A stretch of DNA of 64,000 nucleotides from Polynucleobacter sp. JS-JIR-II-50. Its GTDB lineage: Bacteria; Pseudomonadota; Gammaproteobacteria; Burkholderiales; Burkholderiaceae. The stretch spans positions 1,135,855 through 1,199,854 of the forward strand of contig NZ_CP061307.1 of the NCBI RefSeq assembly GCF_018687895.1, given 5' to 3'. Shown here piece by piece: positions 47,608 through 58,600 of the stretch (positions are counted from its first letter, which is position 1; each line of letters opens with the position of its first letter). The notes beneath the pieces were generated by a model. It saw only the letters and a list, made by a program, of their open reading frames with translations, had not been told where the DNA came from and made no database searches. The translations under genes were made by a program, and so were the position numbers.

Positions 47608-47639
47608 AAAAAGCCCAGCAAGTAGTTGCTGGGCTTTTT
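47608..47639. terminator. Bidirectional intrinsic terminator
   Basis: AAAAAGCCCAGCA at 47608-47620 and TGCTGGGCTTTTT at 47627-47639 form a 13-base perfect stem with a six-base loop. It ends the duplicated-domain gene on the plus strand and tRNA-Ser on the minus strand, whose 3' end is at 47651. Confidence 0.92.
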
Positions 47640-47650
47640 CACATGTAACT

Positions 47651-47740
47651 TGGCGGAAGAGGTGAGATTCGAACTCACGGAGGACTTTCATCCTCGCCAG
47701 TTTTCAAGACTGGTGCATTCAACCGCTCTGCCACTCTTCC
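47651..47740 (-). tRNA. tRNA-Ser (anticodon TGA)
   Basis: On the minus strand this is a 90-nt class II tRNA with acceptor GGAAGAG pairing with CTCTTCC, discriminator G and encoded CCA. The anticodon stem CCAGT/ACTGG with loop CTTGAAA gives anticodon TGA, reading UCA and, by wobble, UCG serine codons. The long variable arm (GCGAGGATGAAAGTCCTCC) is typical of tRNA-Ser. A strong terminator follows at 47608-47639. Confidence 0.97.
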
Positions 47741-47784
47741 TTTAATTCTACTTACTGTGAATCACGGTTGATTCAAGCACCAGA

Positions 47785-48930
47785 TTATAAAGAACTTTTG
47801 ATTTGCCCCTCTAAATGCTTGGCAATCGCAAGGCTGGAGGTTAATCCAGGGGACTCAAAGCCATATAGATTAAAGAGGCCTTGGAGTCCATGATCCTTGG
47901 GGGTGTTGAAGCAAAAGTCGCCTGCAGGAGCATTTGGCGGCACGATCTTTGCCCTCACCCCCGAATAATCGGGCTGAAGGGAACCGTCTTTCAAATCCGG
48001 CCAATAGCGTCTGACAGCTTCATAAAAGCCCTCTCCTCGCTTTGGATTGACCTTGTAATCAATTTGCTCTTCAGAATCGATGTCGAGCCATTCCACATCA
48101 GGCCCAAACTTTGCCTGACCACCCATATCTAAAGTGAGATGTACCCCCAAACCACCAGGCTCTGGAATGGGATAGATCAAATGCTTAAATGGCGATTTGC
48201 CAGAGAGCGAGAAATAATTGCCTTTAGCAAAGTAGGCTTTGGGTATTTGATCTTGCTTTAAGCCTTCAATCTTTTGCGCAATTGCTGGTGCACTTATACC
48301 AGCGCAATTGATGAGAAGCTTAGTTTTGATTTGCATACCATCAGCGCCATCGACACTGCCGATGGTTAACTCATAACCACCCTCCGCATGATTTCCGATT
48401 GGCTTTGCGCTGATTAAAGGTGATTGGTAGGCGACCATACCACCCGCATCCTCAAAGCCCCCGAGCAGTGAGAGCATATAGCCGTGGCTGTCAACAATAC
48501 CTGTGGTAGATGAGAGAATTGCGGCAACACATTTGAGATTTGGCTCCAATGCTTTTGCCTCTTCTCCTGAAATCATCTGAATTTCAGGAACATCGTTCTT
48601 TTGTGCTTTATATAAGATCGCTTGCAAGTCATTGATTTGATCATCATCAGCCGCAACGATCAGCTTGCCATAGGGTTGAGTAGCCACCTGGTGACTACGG
48701 CAGTACTCATAGAGTAGCCGATTACCCTCTACACAAAGTTTGGCCTTCAAAGAATCTTTTGGGTAATAAATGCCAGCATGAATAACCTCGCTATTGCGAG
48801 CGCTGCTAATGGTTCCAAAAGAACTCTCGCGCTCAAGCAAGATGGTTTCACGGCCCTGAAGCGCCATTTCGCGGGCGACAGCCAATCCGACAACTCCGGC
48901 ACCCACCACGACGCAATCAACCTGCTCCAT
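47785..48930 (-). CDS. FAD-dependent oxidoreductase, LhgO-like (L-2-hydroxyglutarate oxidase family)
   Basis: The 381-residue flavoprotein begins MEQVDCVVVGAGVVGLAVAR with the GxGxxG dinucleotide site at residues 10-15 and an Glu at the end of the second strand (ETILLERESSFG). NSEVIHAGIYYPKDSLKAKL near residues 47-66 is the mark of the L-2-hydroxyglutarate dehydrogenase/oxidase family within the DAO fold. The C-terminal segment GLFNLYGFESPGLTSSLAIA contacts FAD. The substrate may be L-2-hydroxyglutarate or a related 2-hydroxy acid. It is a single gene, running towards tRNA-Ser and divergent from pgi. Confidence 0.88.
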   Translation of the reverse strand: MEQVDCVVVGAGVVGLAVAREMALQGRETILLERESSFGTISSARNSEVIHAGIYYPKDSLKAKLCVEGNRLLYEYCRSHQVATQPYGKLIVAADDDQINDLQAILYKAQKNDVPEIQMISGEEAKALEPNLKCVAAILSSTTGIVDSHGYMLSLLGGFEDAGGMVAYQSPLISAKPIGNHAEGGYELTIGSVDGADGMQIKTKLLINCAGISAPAIAQKIEGLKQDQIPKAYFAKGNYFSLSGKSPFKHLIYPIPEPGGLGVHLTLDMGGQAKFGPDVEWLDIDSEEQIDYKVNPKRGEGFYEAVRRYWPDLKDGSLQPDYSGVRAKIVPPNAPAGDFCFNTPKDHGLQGLFNLYGFESPGLTSSLAIAKHLEGQIKSSL

Positions 48931-48978
48931 CTATCTCCACCCGTATTTGGTTTGTCTTTATTACTTATTTTTCAATTT

Positions 48979-49006
48979 TTGACTACTTAATGACATTGAA
49001 TATACC
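48979..49006 (+). promoter_or_regulatory. Candidate sigma-70 promoter of pgi
   Basis: TTGACT at 48979-48984 and TATACC at 49001-49006 are separated by 16 bases, in the intergenic region between the divergent LhgO-like gene and pgi. The 5' leader would be about 55 bases. It contains a small hairpin, AGGGG/CCCCT, at 49032-49049. Confidence 0.55.
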
Positions 49007-49067
49007 GAAATCCTAACATTTTCAGTGTTTTAGGGGATTTTGAGCCCCTTCTTGATAAAATCTAGAT

Positions 49068-50594
49068 ATGTCTTTAAAGCCTGATTCTGACAACCTTAAT
49101 TCCACTGATAGCCTCCCTGGCGTTATGCCCAATGGCGCTCATTCTGCCGTGGATGTGGTTCTGGATACTGCCTATCAAGGTATGGATGCAAAAAGCTGGG
49201 CCTCTCTATTTGATATCGCCCGCAAGACAAATCTTTCAGAATTTATTGCCGATCTATTTGCTGGCAAACATATTAATCAGAGCGAAGATCGCCCTGCACT
49301 TCATTCGGCACTCCGCAATCTCTCAAAATCTCCTGTCATCCTGGATGGTCAGGATGTCATGCCGGCAGTTATAGAAGTATGGCGCCGTATTGAAGCACTC
49401 TGCAATAAGTGGGTTGGCGTCACCGATGTCATTCATATTGGAATTGGTGGCTCAGACTTTGGGCCACGCTTAGCAATTGAAGCATTAGCACATGTGCCCG
49501 ATATTGAAAGCCGCGGTATGCGCATGCATTTCTTGGCCAATATCGATACTGCTGAATTAGCCCGCATTCTGGATCGTGCACTTCCTCATAGCACCCGCGT
49601 CATTATTGTTTCCAAGTCATTCACCACCTTAGAAACCACCATGAACGCCAAGGCAGTCGTGGCTTGGCTGAAAGCTTCTGGCTGTACGAATAGCCAAATT
49701 AACAAAACCTTGTTTGCGGTTACCGCTAATGTGGCAGCAGCCAAAGAGTTTGGGGTTGAAGAAGATCACATCTTCCCATTTTGGGATTGGGTTGGCGGTC
49801 GTTACTCTGTTTGGTCTGCAGTCGGCCTGCCGATTGCCCTGCAATATGGCTTTAAGACCTTCGAAGAATTTTTAGCCGGCGCGCATGCGATGGATTTGCA
49901 TTTTAAGAATGCGCCTCTAGAAGGCAATTTGCCGGTCATCATGGCTTTAGCCTTGCTATACCAACAAGAGAAGCACGGCATTAAAGCCTATGCTGCCATT
50001 CCGTATGCAGATGCTTTGGATTGGTTTCCAAAGTGGTTGCAGCAACTCGATATGGAAAGCAATGGCAAGAGTATTGGTAAAGATGGCAAACCGGTTAAAC
50101 ATTCTTCACCAGTGGTGTTTGGCAGCGCTGGCAGTAATGCGCAGCACTCCTATTTTCAACTCTTTCATCAAGGCCCTGAAATCATTCCGATTGATTTCAT
50201 TGCGGTTCGTAAGCCCATGAGTGATCTTCCTGAGGCTGTTGCACATCATCGTATTCTGCTGTCCAACTGTTTAGCCCAGGCCCAGGCTCTAGCCCATGGC
50301 AAGACCGATAGCAATCCGAATAATGTTTACCCAGGTAAGCGCCCAAGCAGCTTATTGCTACTTCCTGAACTAAATGCCTTCTATTTAGGGGCTTTATTAG
50401 CCCTTTATGAGAACCGTGCCGCGACTCTAGGCGCCCTCTGGAATATCAATAGCTTTGATCAACCCGGCGTTGAATATGGCAAGGTTCTTGCTAAGCCAAT
50501 TGAGAAAGCCCTTGCCAGCGGTTCCGACCATGTTATTGCGGACGATAGTATTGATGCGATTACTGCTGCTCGTATAAATTTCTTAAATTCTTAG
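49068..50594 (+). CDS. pgi: Glucose-6-phosphate isomerase
   Basis: Pgi interconverts glucose 6-phosphate and fructose 6-phosphate. The 508-residue protein is shorter than the 549 of E. coli, as in many Burkholderiales. It has the sugar-phosphate binding GIGGSDFGPRLAIEAL near residue 125, the family signature GGRYSVWSAVGLPIAL near residue 242, and the C-terminal EYGKVLAKPIEKAL with the catalytic Lys. A Glu lies in QLFHQGPEIIPID-type context near residue 365. A good promoter is present upstream. It is followed 75 bases later by a phosphohexomutase, a natural sugar phosphate pair. Confidence 0.96.
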   Translation: MSLKPDSDNLNSTDSLPGVMPNGAHSAVDVVLDTAYQGMDAKSWASLFDIARKTNLSEFIADLFAGKHINQSEDRPALHSALRNLSKSPVILDGQDVMPAVIEVWRRIEALCNKWVGVTDVIHIGIGGSDFGPRLAIEALAHVPDIESRGMRMHFLANIDTAELARILDRALPHSTRVIIVSKSFTTLETTMNAKAVVAWLKASGCTNSQINKTLFAVTANVAAAKEFGVEEDHIFPFWDWVGGRYSVWSAVGLPIALQYGFKTFEEFLAGAHAMDLHFKNAPLEGNLPVIMALALLYQQEKHGIKAYAAIPYADALDWFPKWLQQLDMESNGKSIGKDGKPVKHSSPVVFGSAGSNAQHSYFQLFHQGPEIIPIDFIAVRKPMSDLPEAVAHHRILLSNCLAQAQALAHGKTDSNPNNVYPGKRPSSLLLLPELNAFYLGALLALYENRAATLGALWNINSFDQPGVEYGKVLAKPIEKALASGSDHVIADDSIDAITAARINFLNS

Positions 50595-50669
50595 CTTCCT
50601 AAATTCTTGATTTAGTCTTTCAATCAATCTATTGAGCGCCCTGCGCCTCCTTTAATTTAAAGGTCTTTC

Positions 50670-52055
50670 ATGCAACTTTCTCCATCCATCTTCAAGGCTT
50701 ATGACATTCGCGGCATCATTGATGAAACAGTGGATCCATCAATTGCTAAATTGATTGGCCAAGCATTTGGTACCGAGATGCGTAAACTTGGCGAAACAGA
50801 GGTCGTCATTGGTCGTGATGGGCGCCTATCTGGCCCAAGCTTGATTGAAGCCTTGACTGAAGGACTACTTTCAACCGGCATTAACGTCATTGACTTAGGT
50901 ATGGTTGCTACACCTATGGTGTACTTTGGCGCCAACCAAGAGCTCAATGGCAAGAAGCCAAAATCCGGCATCATGATTACCGGTAGCCACAATCCCCCGA
51001 ACTACAACGGCTTCAAGATGGTTCTAGGGGGTGCTGCAATTTATGGTGATCAGATTCAGGCATTACGTAAGCATATTGAAGCCAAGCAATTTGCTTCTGG
51101 TCAGGGCGCTAGAAGCACCTTTGATATTTTCCCAATGTACTTAGAGCGCATTGTGAGCGATGTGAAATTGGCACGTCCCATGAAGATTGTTGTTGATTGT
51201 GGCAATGGAGTTGGCGGCGCATTTGCAGGAAAACTGTTTAGAGCTTTAGGCTGTGAAGTGCAGGAACTCTTCTGTGAGGTAGACGGCCATTTTCCGAATC
51301 ATCATCCAGACCCCGCTCATATTGAAAACTTGCAAGATCTCATCAAGAACCTACAGACTACCGATAATGAATTAGGCCTCGCGTTTGACGGTGACGCCGA
51401 TCGTTTGGGCGTTGTCACAAAAGATGGTCAAGTGATTTTCCCAGACCGTCAAATGATGCTTTTTGCTAAGGATGTGCTCTCACGCAATCCAGGTGGCCAG
51501 ATTATTTATGACGTCAAATGCACCCGCAACCTCGCAACTTATGTAAAGCAGCATGGCGGTGAGCCTTTAATGTGGAAAACAGGCCACTCTTTAGTGAAAG
51601 CCAAGCTCAAAGAAACTGGCGCACCTCTTGCTGGTGAAATGAGCGGCCATATCTTCTTTAAAGACCGTTGGTTTGGTTTTGATGATGGGCTCTATACGGG
51701 CGCACGTCTGCTAGAGATCCTCTCTAAAGAGAAGGATCCGAATCAAACACTCAATGATTTACCAAACGCCATTTGCACGCCTGAGTTACAACTTGCTTGC
51801 GCTGAAGGAGAGCCTTTTGAATTACTAGAAACCATAAAGGCTAATGCTAAGTTCCCCACCTCTGAGTCAATTAATACTATTGATGGAGTGCGAGTGGAAT
51901 ATAAAGATGGATTTGGCTTGGCCAGACCTTCAAATACCACACCGGTAGTAGTGATGCGTTTTGAAGCCGATAGTGAAGAAGCTATCGCGCGTATTCAGGC
52001 GGAGTTTAAGGCTGTGTTGTTGGCCGCTAAGCCGGAAGCTAAGTTACCTTTTTAG
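50670..52055 (+). CDS. Phosphomannomutase/phosphoglucomutase (AlgC-like)
   Basis: This alpha-D-phosphohexomutase moves the phosphate between C6 and C1 of mannose or glucose, feeding nucleotide sugars for polysaccharides and LPS. The 461-residue protein has the phosphoserine S106 in IMITGSHNPPNYNG, the Mg-binding loop D240, D242 and D244 in FDGDADRLGVV, the sugar-binding GEMSGHIFFKDRW and the C-terminal phosphate loop RPSNTTPVVVMRFEA. This is the architecture of Pseudomonas AlgC, which uses both sugars, so I keep the name general. It follows pgi and ends before a terminator that overlaps the next, convergent gene. Confidence 0.94.
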   Translation: MQLSPSIFKAYDIRGIIDETVDPSIAKLIGQAFGTEMRKLGETEVVIGRDGRLSGPSLIEALTEGLLSTGINVIDLGMVATPMVYFGANQELNGKKPKSGIMITGSHNPPNYNGFKMVLGGAAIYGDQIQALRKHIEAKQFASGQGARSTFDIFPMYLERIVSDVKLARPMKIVVDCGNGVGGAFAGKLFRALGCEVQELFCEVDGHFPNHHPDPAHIENLQDLIKNLQTTDNELGLAFDGDADRLGVVTKDGQVIFPDRQMMLFAKDVLSRNPGGQIIYDVKCTRNLATYVKQHGGEPLMWKTGHSLVKAKLKETGAPLAGEMSGHIFFKDRWFGFDDGLYTGARLLEILSKEKDPNQTLNDLPNAICTPELQLACAEGEPFELLETIKANAKFPTSESINTIDGVRVEYKDGFGLARPSNTTPVVVMRFEADSEEAIARIQAEFKAVLLAAKPEAKLPF

Positions 52056-52070
52056 TTGCTAAACAAGAAG

Positions 52071-52616
52071 TTAGTGAACTGAGGGCTTTGTGCCCTCTTT
52101 TTTATCCTCCTGTTCGTTTGAGGTCTGATCTACCACTGGCGGAACATCGCCCCATGACGCATGCTCCCGAAGCTGATTCAGCAATGAACACATTCCATAA
52201 AGAATTGAACCAGCCAATTTGAGATTGACATTAGCGCCTCCAGGCAAGATCAAATCCAGTGACAAAATATCCTCAAGCAACTCTTTTTCTAGACTACATT
52301 TAACATCCATTACTAGTAATGGATCCGCCCCAAATGGAAAATTATCTGCCGGCTGAAATGGCTCAGATCCTTTTTGATCCCGATCTTGTGCGACATGTGC
52401 CGCAACACTACCAAATTCAGCAATTGCTTTTGCAGCTTCAGGCGTATGAGTTTGCTCTAGTTTTTTGACAATCAAATGCTGCGTAGCTGCCAAGATGAAT
52501 AGCGTGACTCTACGCGTAAACCAAAATCGGAACTCTGTATTTTCATCGGTATTAAACCGAAACAGAAGTCGATCATCGTGGGCTAAGTAGGATGCGTTTA
52601 ATTGCTTTATTTTCAT
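52071..52616 (-). CDS. Hypothetical cytosolic protein downstream of the giant exoprotein gene
   Basis: I do not recognise this 181-residue protein by name. It has no signal peptide or membrane segment, so should be cytosolic. Residues about 1-45 form a beta-rich start with many charged and aromatic residues (MKIKQLNASYLAHDDRLLFR, then TEFRFWFTRRVTLFI); a helical section follows, then another beta-rich part (DPLLVMDVKCSLEKELL, and LPGGANVNLKLAG). The tail is highly acidic and basic in turn (NEQEDKKEGTKPSVH). It starts six bases after the stop of the giant exoprotein, with no clear Shine-Dalgarno, suggesting coupled translation. The pgm terminator lies within its last codons. The function is unknown; a helper for the exoprotein is possible. 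Confidence 0.8.
   Translation of the reverse strand: MKIKQLNASYLAHDDRLLFRFNTDENTEFRFWFTRRVTLFILAATQHLIVKKLEQTHTPEAAKAIAEFGSVAAHVAQDRDQKGSEPFQPADNFPFGADPLLVMDVKCSLEKELLEDILSLDLILPGGANVNLKLAGSILYGMCSLLNQLREHASWGDVPPVVDQTSNEQEDKKEGTKPSVH
52081..52103 (+). terminator. Terminator of the phosphohexomutase gene, inside the convergent CDS
   Basis: GAGGGC at 52081-52086 and GCCCTC at 52092-52097 form a six-base stem around TTTGT, followed by TTTTTT. It lies 25 bases after the stop of the phosphohexomutase gene and falls within the last codons of the convergent hypothetical gene. Confidence 0.8.
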
Positions 52617-52622
52617 TTGGCA

Positions 52623-55600
52623 CTATTTGCAAAGCCCACTATCGTCTTGAGATTTGCATTCTTTTTTACCTGAATATGCTTCACCCATCTCAACTGTTAC
52701 TTCTGCATCTCCAGAAGCGCTTCCATCAAGCGAAACAAGCTTGGAGACCTTAAGAACATTGCTTAAGTTACCACCTGAAGATGAAGCTGCGGCAGCTTCG
52801 GCTTCAGCAACCGGGAATCTCACTCCTAACAGATCGATGCCGCTACCAGTAAAGTTTGTCTTTGCGTCGATTACTAGCGAAACTTTACCTGTCATATCAA
52901 ACTTGCCATCAACTTTAGAAATATCAAAATTAATATTGCCTCCAGCTCCCTGCAGTGATTTGAAGACCACATTATTTAGCGTTGGATTTGCAGTCAAGGC
53001 AATTTGTGCGGAGCTGTAATTTTGATTTGCAGTAGTCTCTACACCACCTGTGACGTTAATGACACCTGTAGCAGGTGTAAGCGCAAAGAGATCTCCTGCC
53101 TGCAACGTCTGGATATTTGCAGAGTAGAACGGATAGATATTGCCCACTAGGCCATTGAAACTAACCACAGGCATCTTAGTAAGATCGCCGTTAACATATC
53201 CAGGGTAGATTGCAGCCACCATTAAGGAGTACAGCGCAGCAGATGCTGGGTTGAGTGTTCCGTTAAATTCAACCAATGGATCTAGAGAAATCAAGGTGCG
53301 GGTATGTACAGTATCAAGTACCTTGAAATTCAATGTAGGACGGGTTTGAGCCAGGAACATTGCGTACAAGAATCCGTCATTGCCGTTAGTTCCAACAACT
53401 ACTGAGCCGTTATAAATTTGTTGGCTTGAGGTTAATACGTCCGCCAAGAGATTAATCGTTGAGCCCGTAATCACGAAGCTCGCTAACGGCGCTACAGAAC
53501 CAACGCTATTAGCAATAGTGACAATTCCTGTGCCGGCATTGACATTGAGTGTATTGGCTTTGCTTGCAGCGCTATCAATCAAACCATTGAAAGTAATTGG
53601 GGCATTTGCTGTAGTGAGAGTGACTGCGCCTGCAACGCTAGGAGAAACCACCACATTACCGTTATAGGTTTGCGCGCCAGTTGTTCTAATGTCTGAAGAA
53701 ATCGTTGCCGAGCCATTAATAGTTAAACTCGACAATGTCACGCCTGAAGCCAAGCTCAATACGCCATTAGTAGATATTAATGCGCCTGCACCGAGAGCAT
53801 TTGCATTACCCAAAATCAACTGTGAGGTATTCAACACGGTATTACCTGAATAGGTATTTGCACCATTTAATGTCATTGATCCAGAGCCAACCTTTGTCAA
53901 AGTACCAGATCCGGTAAATGATCCATCAAACGCAAAGTTTGTATTGCCGCCACCTAAGCTTAAGTTGGTAGCGAGCACCACAGTACCAGAACCGGTAATA
54001 GTATTGAGCACGGCAGCTCGGTCAACGATATAGCTGGCACCAGCTGCAACAATCAAATCTGCAGTACTTGCTAAAGCGCCCTTAACATCAAGGGTGCCTG
54101 CAGAGACCGTTGTGATACCGGTATTAGTATTGGTAGCGCCCAGTATCAATATACCAGCGCCAGTCTTAGTAAATGATCCAGCGCCGGACATGATTCCGTT
54201 GTAAGTTAAGGTACTAGATCCATCAACATCGATTGTTCCGCTACCTAACAAGGCAATACCGCGATTAGCATTTAGGATAAATGTTGAGGAGGCATTTAAA
54301 GTGCCGCCGCTAAATACCAGGGCCGCAGCATTTACAGAGCCAGGTGCTTGGCCTAAATTGCTATCCATACTGATAGAGACAACGCCACCATTAATTGTCG
54401 TTGTACCGGTGTAGGTATTAGCGTTGCTAAGAACTAAAGTACCCGCCCCGCTCTTCACTAAGTTAGCAGTGCCTGCCAAGATGGCTGAGATCGTTGTGGT
54501 GCCAGTAGAGTTAGTCACATCATAGCTTGATCCAGTCAGAACACCAGAAGTACCAGAGATAGAACCGCTAGACAAAGTGATTGCACCGACAGTATCGCTA
54601 TAGGTACTCATAGCCAAGCTACCACCAGCAACATAGATTGCACCAGAGTCAGCCAAGACATCATTGGCACCTAGCGCAACTGTGCCGGCATTGATATTAG
54701 TACCACCGGTGTAGGTATTTGGGCCAGACAAGGTTAAGGTACCAGACCCTACTTTAGTGAAGGATCCTGTGCTACTCATCACACCACTAAAGGTGGTGTC
54801 TGTTGTAGTGCCTGCAGTGAGGTTGCCAGTCAAAGTGATGTTACCGGCGCCAGCAATTGAAGCTACCGTGTCATTAGCACCCACAATATAAGTAGCACCA
54901 GAAGCAACGGTGACTGCAGTGCTATCAGACAAGGTGCCGGTCACATTCAGGGTACCGGCTGATACGGTAGTGGTACCGGTGTAGGTGTTGGCATTAGACA
55001 AGGTTAAGGTGTCAGAGCCTACTTTAGTGAAGGATCCAGTGCTACTCATCACACCACTGAAGGTAGTGTCTGTTGTAGCGCCTGCAGTGAGGTTGCCAGT
55101 CAAAGTGATGTTACCGGCGCCAGCAATTGAAGCTACCGTGTCATTAGCGCCAACAATATAAGTAGCACCAGAAGCAACGGTGACTGCAGTGCTATCAGAC
55201 AAGGTGCCGGTCACATTCAGGGTACCGGCAGATACGGTAGTGATACCGGTGTAGGTGTTGGCATTAGACAAGGTTAAGGTGCCAGAGCCTACTTTAGTGA
55301 AGGATCCAGTGCTACTCATCACACCACTGAAGGTAGTGTCTGGTGTAGAGCCTGCAGTGAGGTTTGCAGTCAAAGTGATGTTACCGGCGCCAGCAATTGA
55401 AGCAACTGTGTCATTAGCACCCACGATATAAGTAGCGCCAGAAGCAACGGTTACTGCTGTGTTATCAGACAGAGTACCGGTGACATTGAGGGTGCCGGCA
55501 GATACGGTAGTGGTACCGGTGTAGGTATTCGCATTGCTAAGAACTAAAGTACCCGCCCCGCTCTTCACTAAGTTAGCAGTGCCTGCCAAGATGGCTGAGA

Positions 55601-58600
55601 TCGTTGTGGTGCCAGTAGAGTTAGTCACATCATAGCTTGATCCAGTCAGAACACCAGAAGTACCAGAGATAGAACCACTAGATAAGGTGATGGCACCGAC
55701 AGTATCGCTATAGGTGCTCATAGCCAAGCTACCACCAGCAACATGGATTACACCAGTATCGGCCAAGACATCATTGGCACCTAGCGCAACTGTACCGGCA
55801 TTGATATTAGTACCACCGGTGTAGGCATTAGGACCAGACAATGTTAAGGTACCAGATCCTACTTTAGTGAAGGATCCAGTGCTGCTCATGACACCACTGA
55901 AGGTGGTATCTGGTGTAGAGCCTGCAGTGAGGTTTGCAGTTAAGGTGATATTACCGGCGCCAGCGATAGACGCTACGGTGTCATTAGCACCCACAATATA
56001 AGTAGCGCCAGAAGCAACGGTTACTGCTGTGTTATCAGACAAGGTGCCAGTCACATTCAGGGTGCCGGCAGATACGGTAGTGGTACCGGTGTAGGTGTTG
56101 GCACCTGTCAATACTTGAGTACCAGAAGATAAAACGAGATTGCCGTTAGTACCACTGATCACACCAGCGAAGGTATCAGCTGCATTAGTAATGGTGAGAG
56201 TCTTGCTACCTATCAACAATGATCCGGAAGTATTGCCAGCCAAGCTGATGATGGAGGCGCCAGATGTAGTGCCAGTTAGATCTAAGGTGGCGTTGTCGAT
56301 GATGCTGCTGGAGGCGGCAATCGAGCCAGCGCCAGTGAGAGACAAGGTGCCAGAGTTAATCGTCGTTGTACCACTGTAAGTATTAGTGCCTGTTAATACT
56401 TGAGTACCACCAGAGATGACCAGGTTACCGTTGGTACCGCTGATTACACCAGCAAAGGTATCAGCAGCGTTGCTAATGGTAAGAGTCTTGCTACCTAGTA
56501 CAACAGAGCCAGCGCTATTACCCGATAGGCTAATGATAGAAGCGCCAGAGGTGGTGCCACTGATATCAAAGGTGGCGTTATTAATCAGACTGCTTGAAGT
56601 AGCAATGGAGCCTGTGCCAATTAAGGACAGAGTACCGGCTGATACGGTTGTTGTACCAGTGTAGGTGTTGGCGCTATTGGTCAGAACTAAAGTACCTGCG
56701 CCAGTCTTAGTAAAGCCATAGTTACCAGAGAGGATGCCAGACAAGGTCAGCGTATCGCCAGTAGCAGCATTAATGGTGCTAGCGCTAGTGAAGCTGATGT
56801 TGCCTGCTAAGGAGCTCGTGGCATCGGCTAAGGTACCGCCATTGAGGACTACTGCTTTAGTACCAACAGTGACGGAGACCAGATCTAAGGTAGCGCCGCT
56901 ATTAACAGTCACTGCCCCGCCGCTATTGCTGCCTAAGCCAGTGTTATTGCTAATGTGCAGTGTGCCGCCATTAATGGTGGTTGTGCCGGTGTAGGTATTA
57001 GCACCAGACAGGGTTAAGGAACCACCTGAGAGCGCTAAGGCAACAGAGCCGCCAGTACCGGCGTTATCAGCAATCACACCAGCATAAGTAGTAGTGCCAC
57101 CAACGACCGTTAAGGTAGAAGCAGTACTTCCTTTAGAGTTCAAGACCGTATTACCAGTAGCACCAGTTAAGGAAGCAATACTTTGGGAGTTGCCATACAG
57201 ATCAAAGATGCTGGTGCCAGTCATGATCAATGCGCTAGCAGAAGCGAGTGAGCCGCCAGTGCCTAAACGTAAAGTACCGCCATTGATGGTGGTTGTGCCA
57301 GTGTAGGTGTTGGTGCCTGTTAATACTTGCGTACCGGTAGTGAGAACCAAATTACCGTTGGTACCAGAGATCACACCAGCAAAGGTATCAGCAGCGTTGC
57401 TAATGGTGAGAGTCTTACTACCTAATACGGCAGAGCCTGAGGAGTTACCCGATAGGCTGATGATCGAGGCGCCAGAGGTAGTGCCACTGATATCGAAGGT
57501 GGCGTTATCGATGATGCTGCTTGAAGCGGCAATCGATCCTGTTGCGGTTAAAGCTAAGGTGCCACCATTAATGGTGGTTGTGCCGGTGTAGGTATTAGCA
57601 CCAGACAGGGTTAAGGAACCACCTGAGAGCGCTAAGACAACAGAGCCGCCAGTACCGGCGTTATCAGCAATCACACCAGCATAAGTAGTAGTGCCACCAA
57701 CGACCGTTAAGGTAGAAGCAGTACTTCCTTTAGAGTTCAAGACCGTATTACCAGTAGCACCGGTTAAGGAAGCAATACTTTGGGAGTTGCCATACAGATC
57801 AAAGATGCTGGTGCCAGTCATGATCAATGCACTAGCAGCAGCCAGTGAGCCGCCAGTACCTAAACGTAAAGTACCGCCGTTGATGGTGGTTGTGCCAGTG
57901 TAGGTGTTGGTGCCTGTTAATACTTGCGTACCGGTAGTAAGAACCAAATTACCGTTGGTACCAGAGATGGCTCCAGCAAAGGTATCAGCAGCATTAGTAA
58001 TGGTGAGAGTCTTGCTACTCAATACGACAGAGCCAGCACTGTTACCGGATAGGCTGATGATCGAGGCGCCAGAGGTGGTGCCACTGATATCCAAGATTGC
58101 GTTATCGATGATGCTGCTTGAAGCGGCAATCGATCCTGTGCCGGTTACAGCCAAGGTGCCGCCATTAATGGTGGTTGTGCCGGTGTAGGTATTAGTGTTG
58201 GTGAGAGTTAAGGCGCCAGTATTGGAGCCGGTATAGCCAGCGCCTGAGTTGTAAATGACTGCAGTAGATCCACCGATGGTGCCGCTGATGGCACTATTGT
58301 TGGCTGTGGAGTTAATGGAGAGTGTGGTTGCATTGATATTGCCCACAATGTTGACTCGACCAGCTCCAGAGGAAATAGTTAATGCATTAGCACCGCTACC
58401 ACCAGTCAAAATAAAGGCTGAACCAGCACTACTACTTAAGGTGTAACGCTGTGCTGTACTGGTTGAATTAGTAAATGTATTAATAATCGAACTGCCGACT
58501 GCGTCTACATAAACGGTTGTAGAGGCACCCGCTGAAAGCAGCAAGGAAGTAGCCTGATCGTTAAATCCACGGGAATACAGCAAAGCCCACGTTGGACTAG

